64,000 nucleotides of DNA from positions 4,466,501 through 4,530,500 of the forward strand of contig NZ_CP101125.1 in the NCBI RefSeq assembly GCF_024296925.1, in the 5' to 3' direction. A model generated the notes under the pieces. The model was not told where the DNA came from and searched no databases. It worked only from the letters and a program-made list of their open reading frames with translations. This DNA is from Pseudomonas nunensis (GTDB lineage: Bacteria > Pseudomonadota > Gammaproteobacteria > Pseudomonadales > Pseudomonadaceae). The first letter of the stretch is position 1; each line of letters opens with the position of its first letter. Positions 51,856 through 59,701 of this stretch are shown here, piece by piece. A program made the translations under genes and the position numbers.

Positions 51856-52692
51856 TCAGCTTAGTTCAATGCGATCCGCATGAATGACGATCTGGCCGTT
51901 CTTGTACAACGCGCCGATGGCCTTCTTGAAGTTGCCTTTGCTGACGCCGAACATGCTGCTGATCAGGGTCGGATCGCTCTTGTCGCTGATCGGCAGAGTG
52001 CCGTTGTTGTCGCGCAACTTGGCGAGGATCTTCGAGTTCAGGCTGGTGGCCGCTTCTTCGCCGACTGGTTGCAGGCTCAGGCTGATCTTGCCGTCGGTAC
52101 GGACTTCTTTGATAAAGCCCTTCTCTTCCTTACCGGCGCGCATGAACTTGAAAATCTCGTTCTTGTGGATCAAACCCCAATGCTTGTTGTTGATGATTGC
52201 CTTGAAGCCCATATCGGTCGCTTCGGCCACCAGCAGATCAACTTCCTGGCCCGGGGTGTAGTTGGCCGGGGTCTTGTCCAGGTAACGGTCCAGGCGCGCG
52301 GTCGCGGTGATGCGGCGGGTGTGCTTGTCGAGGTAGACGTGCACCACTACATACTCGCCGGCAGTCATCTGGCGTTTTTCTTCGGAGTACGGCAGCAACA
52401 GGTCCTTCGGCAGACCCCAATCCAGGAACACGCCGATGCTGTTGACTTCAACGACTTTCAAACTGGCGAATTCACCGACCTGAACTTTCGGCGTTTCGGT
52501 AGTTGCGATGAGTTTGTCATCGCTGTCCAGATAAACAAAAACGTTGAGCCAATCTTCATCTTCGCTGGGAATATCTTTAGGGATATAACGATTAGGCAGA
52601 AGGATTTCACCGTCCGCGCCACCGTCAAGATATAAACCGAAGTTAGTGTGTTTAACCACTTGCAAACTGTTGTAACGCCCGACTAAAGCCAT
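51856..52692 (-). CDS. CvfB-family S1-like RNA-binding protein
   Basis: 278 residues from ATG 52692. Three S1-like beta-barrels (starting near LQVVKHTNFGLYLD, FASLKVVEVNSIGVFLDWG and DLLVAEATDMGFKAIINN) and a C-terminal winged helix. CvfB of Staphylococcus binds RNA and affects virulence-gene expression; YitL-type relatives are widespread. The role in Pseudomonas is not known to me. Confidence 0.85.
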   Translation of the reverse strand: MALVGRYNSLQVVKHTNFGLYLDGGADGEILLPNRYIPKDIPSEDEDWLNVFVYLDSDDKLIATTETPKVQVGEFASLKVVEVNSIGVFLDWGLPKDLLLPYSEEKRQMTAGEYVVVHVYLDKHTRRITATARLDRYLDKTPANYTPGQEVDLLVAEATDMGFKAIINNKHWGLIHKNEIFKFMRAGKEEKGFIKEVRTDGKISLSLQPVGEEAATSLNSKILAKLRDNNGTLPISDKSDPTLISSMFGVSKGNFKKAIGALYKNGQIVIHADRIELS

Positions 52693-53043
52693 TTCCAATA
52701 CCCTCATTGCGTGGGCGGCATTCTACCCGGTTTTGCGGGCCGCGTTCGCCGGCCGGCCCGGTGGCGCGAGAAATTCCTCTGGAAGCCTTAATTTTCCTGG
52801 GCTCGTGGACGGGCCTGAGGCCGCTCGTCTGACGGATCCTGCGCCGTCGTCCAGTCCCAGCCGAGACGAATGCGCTTTTTGACAGCCTGTCTTCTTATTT
52901 AAAACAGCAGCTTAGCCGGACAATTCGCACAATAACTTGTGAATAATCGAGTGATGCCCTTGGTTATTTCAGGGGGATATTTACCAAGCAATTGTCAAGT
53001 ATTTCCTGTACGATGCCTGGCCAAGTTAATTTTCTACAGGTTA
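52693..53043. other. Non-coding region before the SutA-like gene
   Basis: About 350 bases, GC-rich on the cvfB side and AT-rich toward the small gene. TTGACA at 52879-52884 has no matching -10. CTTGGT/ACCAAG (52959-52988) can form a weak hairpin. No gene seen. Confidence 0.5.
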
Positions 53044-53232
53044 ATGGCCGCCATGCGTGTAAAAGCATCCAATAGCAAAGCAAAGCCAGCTCCAGCCGTT
53101 GAAACCAGCGAATCTATCAACAACCAGATTGCTGCTTTCCTCAAGTCCGGTGGCGAGATCCAGCAAATTGCCAAAGGCGTCAGCGGCCAGACATTCGGCC
53201 CGTCGAAGCAAATCACGCTCGGCAAAAAGTAA
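53044..53232 (+). CDS. Small basic protein with SutA-like C-terminal motif
   Basis: 62 residues from ATG 53044 (ATG 53053, MRVKASNSKAKPAP, is the alternative). A Lys/Ala/Pro-rich N-terminus is followed by NNQIAAFLKSGGEIQQI and a GPSKQITLGKK tail. The FLxxGGxxQxI pattern resembles the conserved part of SutA, the small RNA-polymerase-binding regulator of Pseudomonas, but the acidic SutA N-terminus is absent. The function is unassigned. Confidence 0.65.
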   Translation: MAAMRVKASNSKAKPAPAVETSESINNQIAAFLKSGGEIQQIAKGVSGQTFGPSKQITLGKK

Positions 53233-53248
53233 CACCCTGCTTTAACTG

Positions 53249-53283
53249 GTCCGTAAGCGCTTTGAGCTTCGAAGCGCTTGGAC
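53249..53283. repeat. Strong hairpin after the SutA-like gene
   Basis: GTCC-GT-AAGCGCTT, 9-base loop, AAGCGCTT-GGAC (12 pairs). No U-run follows. It may protect or end the short mRNA. Confidence 0.6.
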
Positions 53284-53436
53284 TGGAACCTGCGCAACAC
53301 CCCGCAAAATCCAATCAATATTCCAGAAATCGACGAACGGCCCTCAATGCCGAGCATTCGCCGGTATGCTTGCACACGTCTAGATTAAGCGTTTCAGCAG
53401 ATTCGGTTACTGCTCCTCGCGGTCATGGAGTGACGC

Positions 53437-54156
53437 ATGCTCAAACCCTCCTATCTATTGCTCGGCACCCTCCTCTTGTCGTGCTCGAGTGCCAACGCGC
53501 AAATTTTCCAGCGTGAATTGGGTGACTTCGACCTCAAGCTCGGCACCACCCCCAGCCGCAGCATGGCTCAAGGTCTGGTCAAGCCCGCCAGCACCGGCTC
53601 GTTCCACGGTGGTCTCGACCTGAGTCATGACAGCGGCTTCTACCTCGGCCAATGGTCGCCGAGCATGGGTTTGAGTCCAGGCAGCAACCTTGAAGTCGAT
53701 TCCTACATGGGCTTCAAACAACCCTTCGATAAAACCCTCGGCTACGAAGTCGGCATGATCCATTACAGCTATCCGAAAGTGGACACCCTCGACAGCCAGG
53801 AGCTGTTCGGTGGCCTGACCTTTCTCGGCAGTCGTTTCGGCGCCGCCTTCAGCAACGACCCGGATAAACAGAACAGCACCGTGTTCGCGGACCTGGGTGG
53901 CAATCAGCCGTTCGGCATCGGCATCAGCATGAAATACACCACCCACCAGCTCAACACCCCGGTGTCCGTCGACGGCGGCGCGATCGGCAGTTTCACCGAC
54001 TGGTCGCTGCAACTGTCCCGAGCGTTCATGGGCGTCGACCTGGACCTGATCTACAGCGACTCCAACCTCAGCGGCAGCGATTGCTCTGCGTACTCCGGGC
54101 ACAACAGCCAGTGCGACGGGCTGGTCACGCTGAAGGCCGAACGCTCCTTCTATTGA
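53437..54156 (+). CDS. TorF-family putative porin
   Basis: 239 residues with a signal peptide ending SANAQ. Beta-rich, with the family start GLVKPASTGSFHGGLDLSHDSGFYLGQ and a C-terminal aromatic residue (RSFY), as expected for an outer-membrane barrel. GGAG lies six bases before ATG. TorF/Gcw_chp proteins have no firmly assigned substrate. Confidence 0.8.
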   Translation: MLKPSYLLLGTLLLSCSSANAQIFQRELGDFDLKLGTTPSRSMAQGLVKPASTGSFHGGLDLSHDSGFYLGQWSPSMGLSPGSNLEVDSYMGFKQPFDKTLGYEVGMIHYSYPKVDTLDSQELFGGLTFLGSRFGAAFSNDPDKQNSTVFADLGGNQPFGIGISMKYTTHQLNTPVSVDGGAIGSFTDWSLQLSRAFMGVDLDLIYSDSNLSGSDCSAYSGHNSQCDGLVTLKAERSFY

Positions 54157-54234
54157 TCGGCTTGAACTGCCGGGCTTATCTTGCGTTCACATAGAGACAC
54201 CTTCAAAGAAGCCAGGCTTCGCAAGGACTCGCCC

Positions 54235-55104
54235 ATGTCGCGCTGGTTTAAACGCATTGCACTCCTCGTCACCATCACCTTGGCCTTCGGCGCTTGCAGC
54301 CGCGTGGGATTGGCTTACCGCAATCTCGACGTGATCATCCCGTGGACGCTCAGCGACTACCTGGACATGAACGGCGAGCAAAAAGGCTGGTTCAACGAAC
54401 GCCTCAAGGAACACCTGAGCTGGCACTGCACCACCCAACTGCCGGGTTACCTGGACTGGCTGGACCGGTTGCAGGCGATGGTCGAGACCAATCAGGTCAC
54501 CGATGAAGCGCTCAAGGCCCGCACCCAGGAAGCCAAGCAAGCCATCGCCCAGACCGCCAAGGAAATCACCCCGTCGGCCATTGAGTTGCTGCAAGGGCTG
54601 AATGACCAGCAAGTGGCGGAGATGAACGACGCCTTCGCCAAGGACCAGCGTAAACGTCAGGAGGATTACCTCAAGCCGTCCCTTGATCAGCAAATCAAGG
54701 ACCGTGGCGAGCGCATGGACAAACGCCTGAATGACTGGCTCGGCCCGCTCAGCCCCACTCAGCAGCAACGAGTGACAACTTGGTCGAAGGCCTTGGGCGA
54801 CCAGAATCAACAGTGGATCGCCAACCGCGTGCATTGGCAGAAGCAATTCAGCGCGGCAGTGGCGCAGCGCCAGAGCGCAGAATTCCCACAGCGGATCGAG
54901 ATGCTTCTGGTCAATCGCGAGAGTTTATGGACACCGGCTTACCGCCAGGCCTACGCCAACACCGAGGATCAGGCCCGAGGGTTGCTCGTGGATTTGATGG
55001 CCGAAAGCACGCCGGAGCAACGGCAGCGGTTGTTAAAAAAGATTGATGGGGTGAGGAAGGACTTCAATGATTTGAAGTGCCTGAAAGCAGTGAAGCAAGG
55101 CTAA
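54235..55104 (+). CDS. DUF6279-family lipoprotein
   Basis: 289 residues. The lipobox LAFGACS gives a lipidated Cys after a typical signal peptide. The mature part is helical and Trp-rich, starting SRVGLAYRNLDVIIPWTLSDYL, the family signature. AAGGA ribosome binding site. The function is unknown; expected to be anchored in the periplasm. Confidence 0.85.
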   Translation: MSRWFKRIALLVTITLAFGACSRVGLAYRNLDVIIPWTLSDYLDMNGEQKGWFNERLKEHLSWHCTTQLPGYLDWLDRLQAMVETNQVTDEALKARTQEAKQAIAQTAKEITPSAIELLQGLNDQQVAEMNDAFAKDQRKRQEDYLKPSLDQQIKDRGERMDKRLNDWLGPLSPTQQQRVTTWSKALGDQNQQWIANRVHWQKQFSAAVAQRQSAEFPQRIEMLLVNRESLWTPAYRQAYANTEDQARGLLVDLMAESTPEQRQRLLKKIDGVRKDFNDLKCLKAVKQG

Positions 55105-55122
55105 GCCAAACACAAAACCCAC

Positions 55123-55212
55123 TGTGGGAGCGGGCTTGCTCGCGAAGGCGTCATGTCAGTCAACATTAATATCGACTAAGACGACGCCTTCGCGAGCAAG
55201 CCCGCTCCCACA
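55123..55212. repeat. REP doublet (GTGGGAGCGGGC family)
   Basis: TGTGGGAGCGGGCTTGCTCG and its inverse with CGAAGGCGTC/GACGCCTTCG inner extension; between convergent genes. Confidence 0.9.
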
Positions 55213-55230
55213 TTAGTTTTGCAGTGTTCT

Positions 55231-55620
55231 TCAGGCGATCTGCGCTTTCGACGCGACTTGATCAAACGTCACTTCATCCAGCGCATCCTGCTGCTCATCC
55301 AACACCTGCCGAGGATGATCATTGCCCGGAATGCTGCTGTCGATCAGGCTCAATAAACTCGAGCCACGCGGCGTCAAGATGTAGTTCGAACCGCTGCCGC
55401 CCTGCTCTTCCGGCCGAGGCTCGATATAACCGCGCTCCAGCAGTAACTTTTCGTACTCGCCGGCCACCGCTTTCAGGTGATCCAGGTTTTCAGTCTGCTC
55501 GCCTTCGGAAGCTTTCTCCGCCGCGTACTGCTCGGCATAGGCCCGAGGCGTGTAACTGCCTTCACCGTGCTGCACTTCGTGCAGTAAGCGTTCAATCAAA
55601 TCCCAGTTATAAGTCGTCAT
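55231..55620 (-). CDS. Predicted winged-helix protein (DUF2513-like)
   Basis: 129 residues from ATG 55620 with GGAGG upstream. The start TTYNWDLIERLLHEVQHGEG and the later DHLKAVAGEYEKLLLERGYIE plus LTPRGSSLLSLI look like the winged-helix DUF2513 pattern: recognition helix, then a wing ending in a dropping-out glycine/serine segment. The assignment is tentative and no function is known. Confidence 0.55.
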   Translation of the reverse strand: MTTYNWDLIERLLHEVQHGEGSYTPRAYAEQYAAEKASEGEQTENLDHLKAVAGEYEKLLLERGYIEPRPEEQGGSGSNYILTPRGSSLLSLIDSSIPGNDHPRQVLDEQQDALDEVTFDQVASKAQIA

Positions 55621-55794
55621 CCTTTCAACCTCCAAGCCAGAGTGTGTGATGGCCTTCATAGGTTGTGACAGGCAGGTTGGGTAGCCGTTCAGCCGGGGTT
55701 TTGAACGGCACCGACCGGTGGTATGTCGAATTTCCCACAGACCAAACGACTAGGCTGTGTAAGCCAACTCCCAGCATCGCGCAGGAGAAAACCC

Positions 55795-56529
55795 ATGAAC
55801 ATTCAGAATCATCCCGTCGTCTCGCGAGAAGAATGGCTCGCCGCCCGCAAGCAACACCTGGCCCACGAAAAAGCCTTCACCAAGGAACGCGACAGACTCA
55901 GCGCCGAACGCCGCGCCCTGCCTTGGGTGAATATCGACAAGGATTACCGCTTCCAGGGCCCGAATGGCGAATTGAAACTGGCCGATCTGTTCGGCGACAA
56001 CAGCCAACTGATCATCTATCACTTCATGTTCGCCAAAGGCTGGGACGCAGGCTGCACCGGCTGCTCGTTCCTGTCCGATCATATCGACGGCGCCAATCTG
56101 CATCTGGCTCACCATGACGTGGCGGTGGTGGCGGTTTCCCACGCTCCATTCGCCGAATTCCAGGCCTTCAAGCGGCGCATGGGCTGGAAATTCGACTGGG
56201 TGTCGTCGGAAGGTTGCGATTTCAACTACGACTTTGGCGTCTCCGCCCGCGCCGAAGATGTCGCGGCGGGAACCGCGACCTACAACTACGAAAAAAACCC
56301 CTGGACCGAAGAAGAACTCCCCGGCCTCAGTGTGTTTTATCGCAACGCAGCCGGCGATATCTTCCACACCTATTCCAGCTATGAACGGGGCCTGGACCTG
56401 CTGGTCGGCGCCTACAATTACCTCGACCTGACGCCCAAGGGGCGCAATGAAGAGGAAATCATGGAGTGGGTGAAGCACCACGACCAATACGACGACAAGG
56501 GGTCGTCCAGTTGCTGTCATGGGGGGTAG
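55795..56529 (+). CDS. DUF899-family thioredoxin-like protein
   Basis: 244 residues. The start VVSREEWLAARKQHLAHEKA and LPWVNIDKDYRF match the family. The thioredoxin-like region has CxxC in GCTGCSFLSDHIDG (positions about 86-100). These are predicted dithiol oxidoreductases. The Cys-rich end SSSCCHGG may bind metal. AGGAG ribosome binding site. Confidence 0.85.
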   Translation: MNIQNHPVVSREEWLAARKQHLAHEKAFTKERDRLSAERRALPWVNIDKDYRFQGPNGELKLADLFGDNSQLIIYHFMFAKGWDAGCTGCSFLSDHIDGANLHLAHHDVAVVAVSHAPFAEFQAFKRRMGWKFDWVSSEGCDFNYDFGVSARAEDVAAGTATYNYEKNPWTEEELPGLSVFYRNAAGDIFHTYSSYERGLDLLVGAYNYLDLTPKGRNEEEIMEWVKHHDQYDDKGSSSCCHGG

Positions 56530-56556
56530 TTCCGGGGAGTCCGGGGCGCGGCAGCC

Positions 56557-56688
56557 ATTCGCGAGCAGGCTCGCTCCCACATTGGGATGCACTCTCCTGT
56601 GGGAGCGGGCTTGCTCGCAAAAGCGGTGTGTCAAACAACATCGATGGTGACTGACACGACGCCTTCGCGAGCAAGCCCGCTCCCACAC
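56557..56688. repeat. Three REP palindromes
   Basis: Copies at about 56557 (GCGAGCAGGCTCGC type), 56597 and 56664 (GGGAGCGGGCTTGCTCGC type) between the convergent DUF899 and LysR genes. Confidence 0.85.
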
Positions 56689-56693
56689 TAGGA

Positions 56694-57602
56694 TCAAGAA
56701 TCCGGTGGCATTGGCTTCTTCACAAAATCCACAAACGCTCGCAACGCCGGGGCGATCTGTCGCTGACTCGGGTAGTACAGGTAAAAACCGGGAAAGGCCG
56801 GCGTCCACTCTGGCAACAGATGCACCAGCCGCCCGGACGTGATGTGCTCGCGAACCTGATGCTCAAACAGGTACGCAATCCCCGCCCCTTCAAGCGCCAC
56901 GCGGGTGAGCATTTCCGGCTCGGTAACCACCAGCGGACCATTCACCGAAATCGCCAGCCGTTCACCGGCACGCTCAAACTCCCAGCGATACAGACTGCCG
57001 TCCGTGGGCCAGCGGTAGGACAGGCATTGATGCTCGCTCAAATCATGCGGCGTGTGTGGCGTACCGAACTGCTCGATGTACGCCGGTGAAGCCACGACCA
57101 TCATTTCCAGATGCCCGCTCAGCTCCACGGCGATCATGTCCTGATCGAGGCTTTCACCGAGTCGGATCCCGACATCAAAACCACCCGCGACCATGTCCAC
57201 CAAACGCTCATCAGTCACGATGTCGAGACTCACGCCGGGATAAGTGTTCAGGAACGGACCAATCAAAGGCGCCAGATAATGAATCGCCGCAATCCGTGGC
57301 GCATTGATGCGCAGTCGACCACTGGGCGGCGTGCCCGGTGTTTGCGTGACCCCGGCCAACGCCGCGTCGACCTCGTTGAGCGCCGGTTGCAAGCGCAACA
57401 ACAACCGCGCGCCGGCATCGCTGGGCGAGACGCTGCGAGTGGTGCGGTTGAGCAGACGCACGTCCAGCCGTTCTTCCAGCTGGCGGATGGTCTGGCTCAG
57501 CGCGGAGGCCGACATGCCCAGATGAGCCGCCGCCCGCACGAAACTGCCATGCTCGACCACTGCGACAAAGGCCCTTAGCTGGGCGTATTCACTGCCTCGC
57601 AT
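56694..57602 (-). CDS. LysR-type transcriptional regulator
   Basis: 302 residues. HTH FVRAAAHLGMSASALSQTIR followed by QLEERLDVRLLNRTTRSVS, and the effector-binding domain typical of the CrgA/AaeR-like branch. It is divergent from a small secreted-protein gene. TTAATAA/TTATTAA arms lie 15 bases upstream of its start. Confidence 0.88.
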   Translation of the reverse strand: MRGSEYAQLRAFVAVVEHGSFVRAAAHLGMSASALSQTIRQLEERLDVRLLNRTTRSVSPSDAGARLLLRLQPALNEVDAALAGVTQTPGTPPSGRLRINAPRIAAIHYLAPLIGPFLNTYPGVSLDIVTDERLVDMVAGGFDVGIRLGESLDQDMIAVELSGHLEMMVVASPAYIEQFGTPHTPHDLSEHQCLSYRWPTDGSLYRWEFERAGERLAISVNGPLVVTEPEMLTRVALEGAGIAYLFEHQVREHITSGRLVHLLPEWTPAFPGFYLYYPSQRQIAPALRAFVDFVKKPMPPDS

Positions 57603-57616
57603 TATGTATGGTTTCC

Positions 57617-57650
57617 TTAATAAGTCGGACCGATACTAACGCATTATTAA
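57617..57650. promoter_or_regulatory. Inverted repeat upstream of the LysR gene
   Basis: TTAATAA (57617-57623) and TTATTAA (57644-57650), 7-bp arms with 20 bases between, in the divergent promoter region. Possible LysR dimer-of-dimers site. Confidence 0.4.
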
Positions 57651-57769
57651 AGCAATGCCCCTTCGTGATTTTCAACCCACATACCGCCAGGGGCTCGACA
57701 GGCTGAACTTTTGACGCGATTGAACCCTCAACCGGGTAACCCGCCTTAACCGGAACTGAGGCCTGTCCT

Positions 57770-58045
57770 ATGAAAACCCTGATGAAGCTGACCCTCGCCG
57801 CTGCTCTAGTCTGTGCCCTGCCTGCGTGGGCGTGTACCCCCGAAGAAGCCACCGCCAAGCGCGAGCAACTGGCCAAGGAAGTAACCAGGCTCACGCAACA
57901 GAATCCGCAGAAGGCCAAGGAAATAAACGACGAACTGCAGAAGATGGATCTGGGCACAGCCAGCGCGGATCTGCCGGATAAATGTCAGTTGATTGATCAG
58001 CGGTTGAAGGAACTGGATACGGCGGATAAGAAAGCCGAAGGTTAA
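57770..58045 (+). CDS. Small secreted helical protein
   Basis: 91 residues with a signal peptide ending AWACT. The mature part is charged and helical with two cysteines (CTPEEA and DKCQLIDQ), probably a disulfide. I do not recognise a family. Divergent from the LysR gene. Confidence 0.65.
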   Translation: MKTLMKLTLAAALVCALPAWACTPEEATAKREQLAKEVTRLTQQNPQKAKEINDELQKMDLGTASADLPDKCQLIDQRLKELDTADKKAEG

Positions 58046-58051
58046 AAAGCT

Positions 58052-58126
58052 AGATCAAAAGATCGCAGCCTTCGGCAGGTCCTACGCGCCTGTGGGCGCC
58101 GCCGAAGGCTGCGATCTTTTGATCTT
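58052..58126. repeat. Inverted repeat (GATCGCAGCC family)
   Basis: AGATCAAAAGATCGCAGCC arm and its exact inverse, about 25 bp, with a short GC-rich centre; directly after the small secreted-protein gene. Confidence 0.85.
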
Positions 58127-58130
58127 TATT

Positions 58131-58166
58131 TTGCACAAACGCATTAATTATTTGCATAAACGCATA
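58131..58166. promoter_or_regulatory. Two 15-bp direct repeats spaced 21 bp
   Basis: TTTGCACAAACGCAT at 58131 and TTTGCATAAACGCAT at 58152: one mismatch, start-to-start 21 bp (two helical turns). They lie about 135-170 bases before the C70-like protease gene. Likely tandem binding sites for one protein. Confidence 0.5.
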
Positions 58167-58299
58167 TCCACACCTAAGGTTACCTCGAGCCCGGATCGGA
58201 GCGGCCATCAAACATGGCAAAACGCATACGCCGATCGCTCGGCAACACCGCTACACCCCACTAGCTGGACGCTAGTTTTCATTCATGGAGGATTGAAAA

Positions 58300-58884
58300 A
58301 TGTTAACCACTGAAGCAACACGATTCACCGGCGAAACACTGCCAAGGTGCCTGGCAAATCATCTGCTCGACCCGCATCTGGTCGAGGTCGAATCGGCTGC
58401 ACCACTCAGCGCACTCGCCGCTGGCAGCCTCAATTTCACGATGCAGCCACAAACCCAGACCAACTGGTGCTGGGCGGCGGCCTCCGCCTCGGTCGGCAAC
58501 TATTACGGCACCGGGTCCTGGACCCAATGCGGTGTGGCCAGCGCTGCGCTGGACCGTAACTGCTGCAATCAGGCGGGGCCGTGCAACGTGTACGGCTATC
58601 TGGATAACGCCCTGCGGATCACCCGCAGTTTCAACGGGATGAATCAGGGTTCGCTGCAAATGTCGGCGATTCAGAACCAGATCAACATGGGCCGCCCGGT
58701 CTGTCTGCGTTGCGCCTGGTACGGCGGCGGTGCGCACTTCCTGGCGATCTATGGCACCAACGGCAACTACGTGCTGGTCGCGGATTCGATCTACGGCTAT
58801 TCGACCCGCGCGTTGAATTCGTTCCCCGGCTCGTACAACGGCGGCGGCAACTGGACCAACACTTACTTCACCGTGAAAAACTAG
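58300..58884 (+). CDS. Papain-like cysteine protease (C70/AvrRpt2-like)
   Basis: 194 residues with GGAGG eight bases before ATG. Catalytic Cys57 in QTNWCWAAASASV, His146 in GGGAHFLAIYG and Asp162 in VADSIYGY; the spacings (89 and 16) are near those of AvrRpt2. Extra cysteines (RNCCNQAGPCNV, CLRCAW) may bind metal or form disulfides. About 45 residues precede the catalytic core without a signal peptide, so it may be an effector, toxin or intracellular protease. It is coupled to a second gene 12 bases downstream. Family is fairly sure; target unknown. Confidence 0.8.
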   Translation: MLTTEATRFTGETLPRCLANHLLDPHLVEVESAAPLSALAAGSLNFTMQPQTQTNWCWAAASASVGNYYGTGSWTQCGVASAALDRNCCNQAGPCNVYGYLDNALRITRSFNGMNQGSLQMSAIQNQINMGRPVCLRCAWYGGGAHFLAIYGTNGNYVLVADSIYGYSTRALNSFPGSYNGGGNWTNTYFTVKN

Positions 58885-58896
58885 GAGGGCGACATC

Positions 58897-59496
58897 ATGC
58901 AACTGACTTATCCAAAGGCGCCTTCCAACGGCGTGCAAACCTTGCGTCCGGCGCTGCAAGCGGCACTGCAAACCCAGGGTTTTGGCATCAACCGGCAGTT
59001 CGCCAACGCCACCCCGAGCAAGATCAGCCTCAGCGAGGCCTATCGCGGTTACTCGCTCAGCCTGGATGACTTGAGCCAGGGCAAAGGCCTGAAGGCCGCT
59101 AAGGTTGGAGACTGGCATTACCTGGTGTTTGCCGATGGCGTGACGATTGCCGATGCGCAATTGGCCGATGTGCGCGGGCATGTCGAGTTTTCCTCGCTGA
59201 ACCACGGGGCCATGGCGGCCGCCACGGTCGGTGCGTTGAAACTGGCGGAACAGTCGCCGCAACTGCAGGGTAAAACCGTTGAACTGCGGGTGCTGTTTGT
59301 CTCGGCCATTCACTTGGTCGCGATCTGGCTGCACGCCGACACTGAAGACGTGCTGATCCCGATCGAGCCGACGCCCAAGGAATTGGCGCTCACTCAGCTA
59401 TACAGCGAAGCCACCCTGCTCGCCTTGCTGAAGCCGGCGGCTGATCAGGCCAAGCAACGCTTTGATGCGGACACCAGTGGGCTGTTGGGGAGCTGA
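58897..59496 (+). CDS. Unrecognised partner of the C70-like protease
   Basis: 199 residues with GGAGGG overlapping the space after the protease stop. No signal peptide or membrane helix. The middle (AKVGDWHYLVFADGVTIADA) and C-terminus (EATLLALLKPAADQAKQRFD) look like an alpha/beta then helical fold. I recognise no family. The tight coupling and shared terminator suggest it is an inhibitor, immunity protein, chaperone or substrate of the protease (inference). Confidence 0.75.
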   Translation: MQLTYPKAPSNGVQTLRPALQAALQTQGFGINRQFANATPSKISLSEAYRGYSLSLDDLSQGKGLKAAKVGDWHYLVFADGVTIADAQLADVRGHVEFSSLNHGAMAAATVGALKLAEQSPQLQGKTVELRVLFVSAIHLVAIWLHADTEDVLIPIEPTPKELALTQLYSEATLLALLKPAADQAKQRFDADTSGLLGS

Positions 59497-59510
59497 CAAA
59501 CGCTGGACAT

Positions 59511-59539
59511 AAAAAACCCGGACATTGTCCGGGTTTTTT
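59511..59539 (+). terminator. Bidirectional terminator after the protease-partner pair
   Basis: Perfect stem CCCGGAC-ATT-GTCCGGG flanked by six A before and six T after; 15 bases after the partner's stop. Confidence 0.95.
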
Positions 59540-59568
59540 ATTGGGTGATTCAGGTGCAACACTGAACC

Positions 59569-59660
59569 TGTGGCGAGGGAGCTTGCTCCCGCTGGAGTGC
59601 GCAGCAGTCCCTTTTTTGGGGTCGCTTCGCGACCCAGCGGGAGCAAGCTCCCTCGCCACA
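59569..59660. repeat. Inverted repeat (TGTGGCGAGGGAGCTTGCTCCC family)
   Basis: Arms TGTGGCGAGGGAGCTTGCTC and inverse, with an inner GGTCGCTTCGCGACC hairpin. Same family as 11914-12017 with A in place of G in the core. Confidence 0.85.
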
Positions 59661-59701
59661 ATTAGTGTTCGCCGTACTTTCCCTGGCCAACTGACAACGC
59701 T

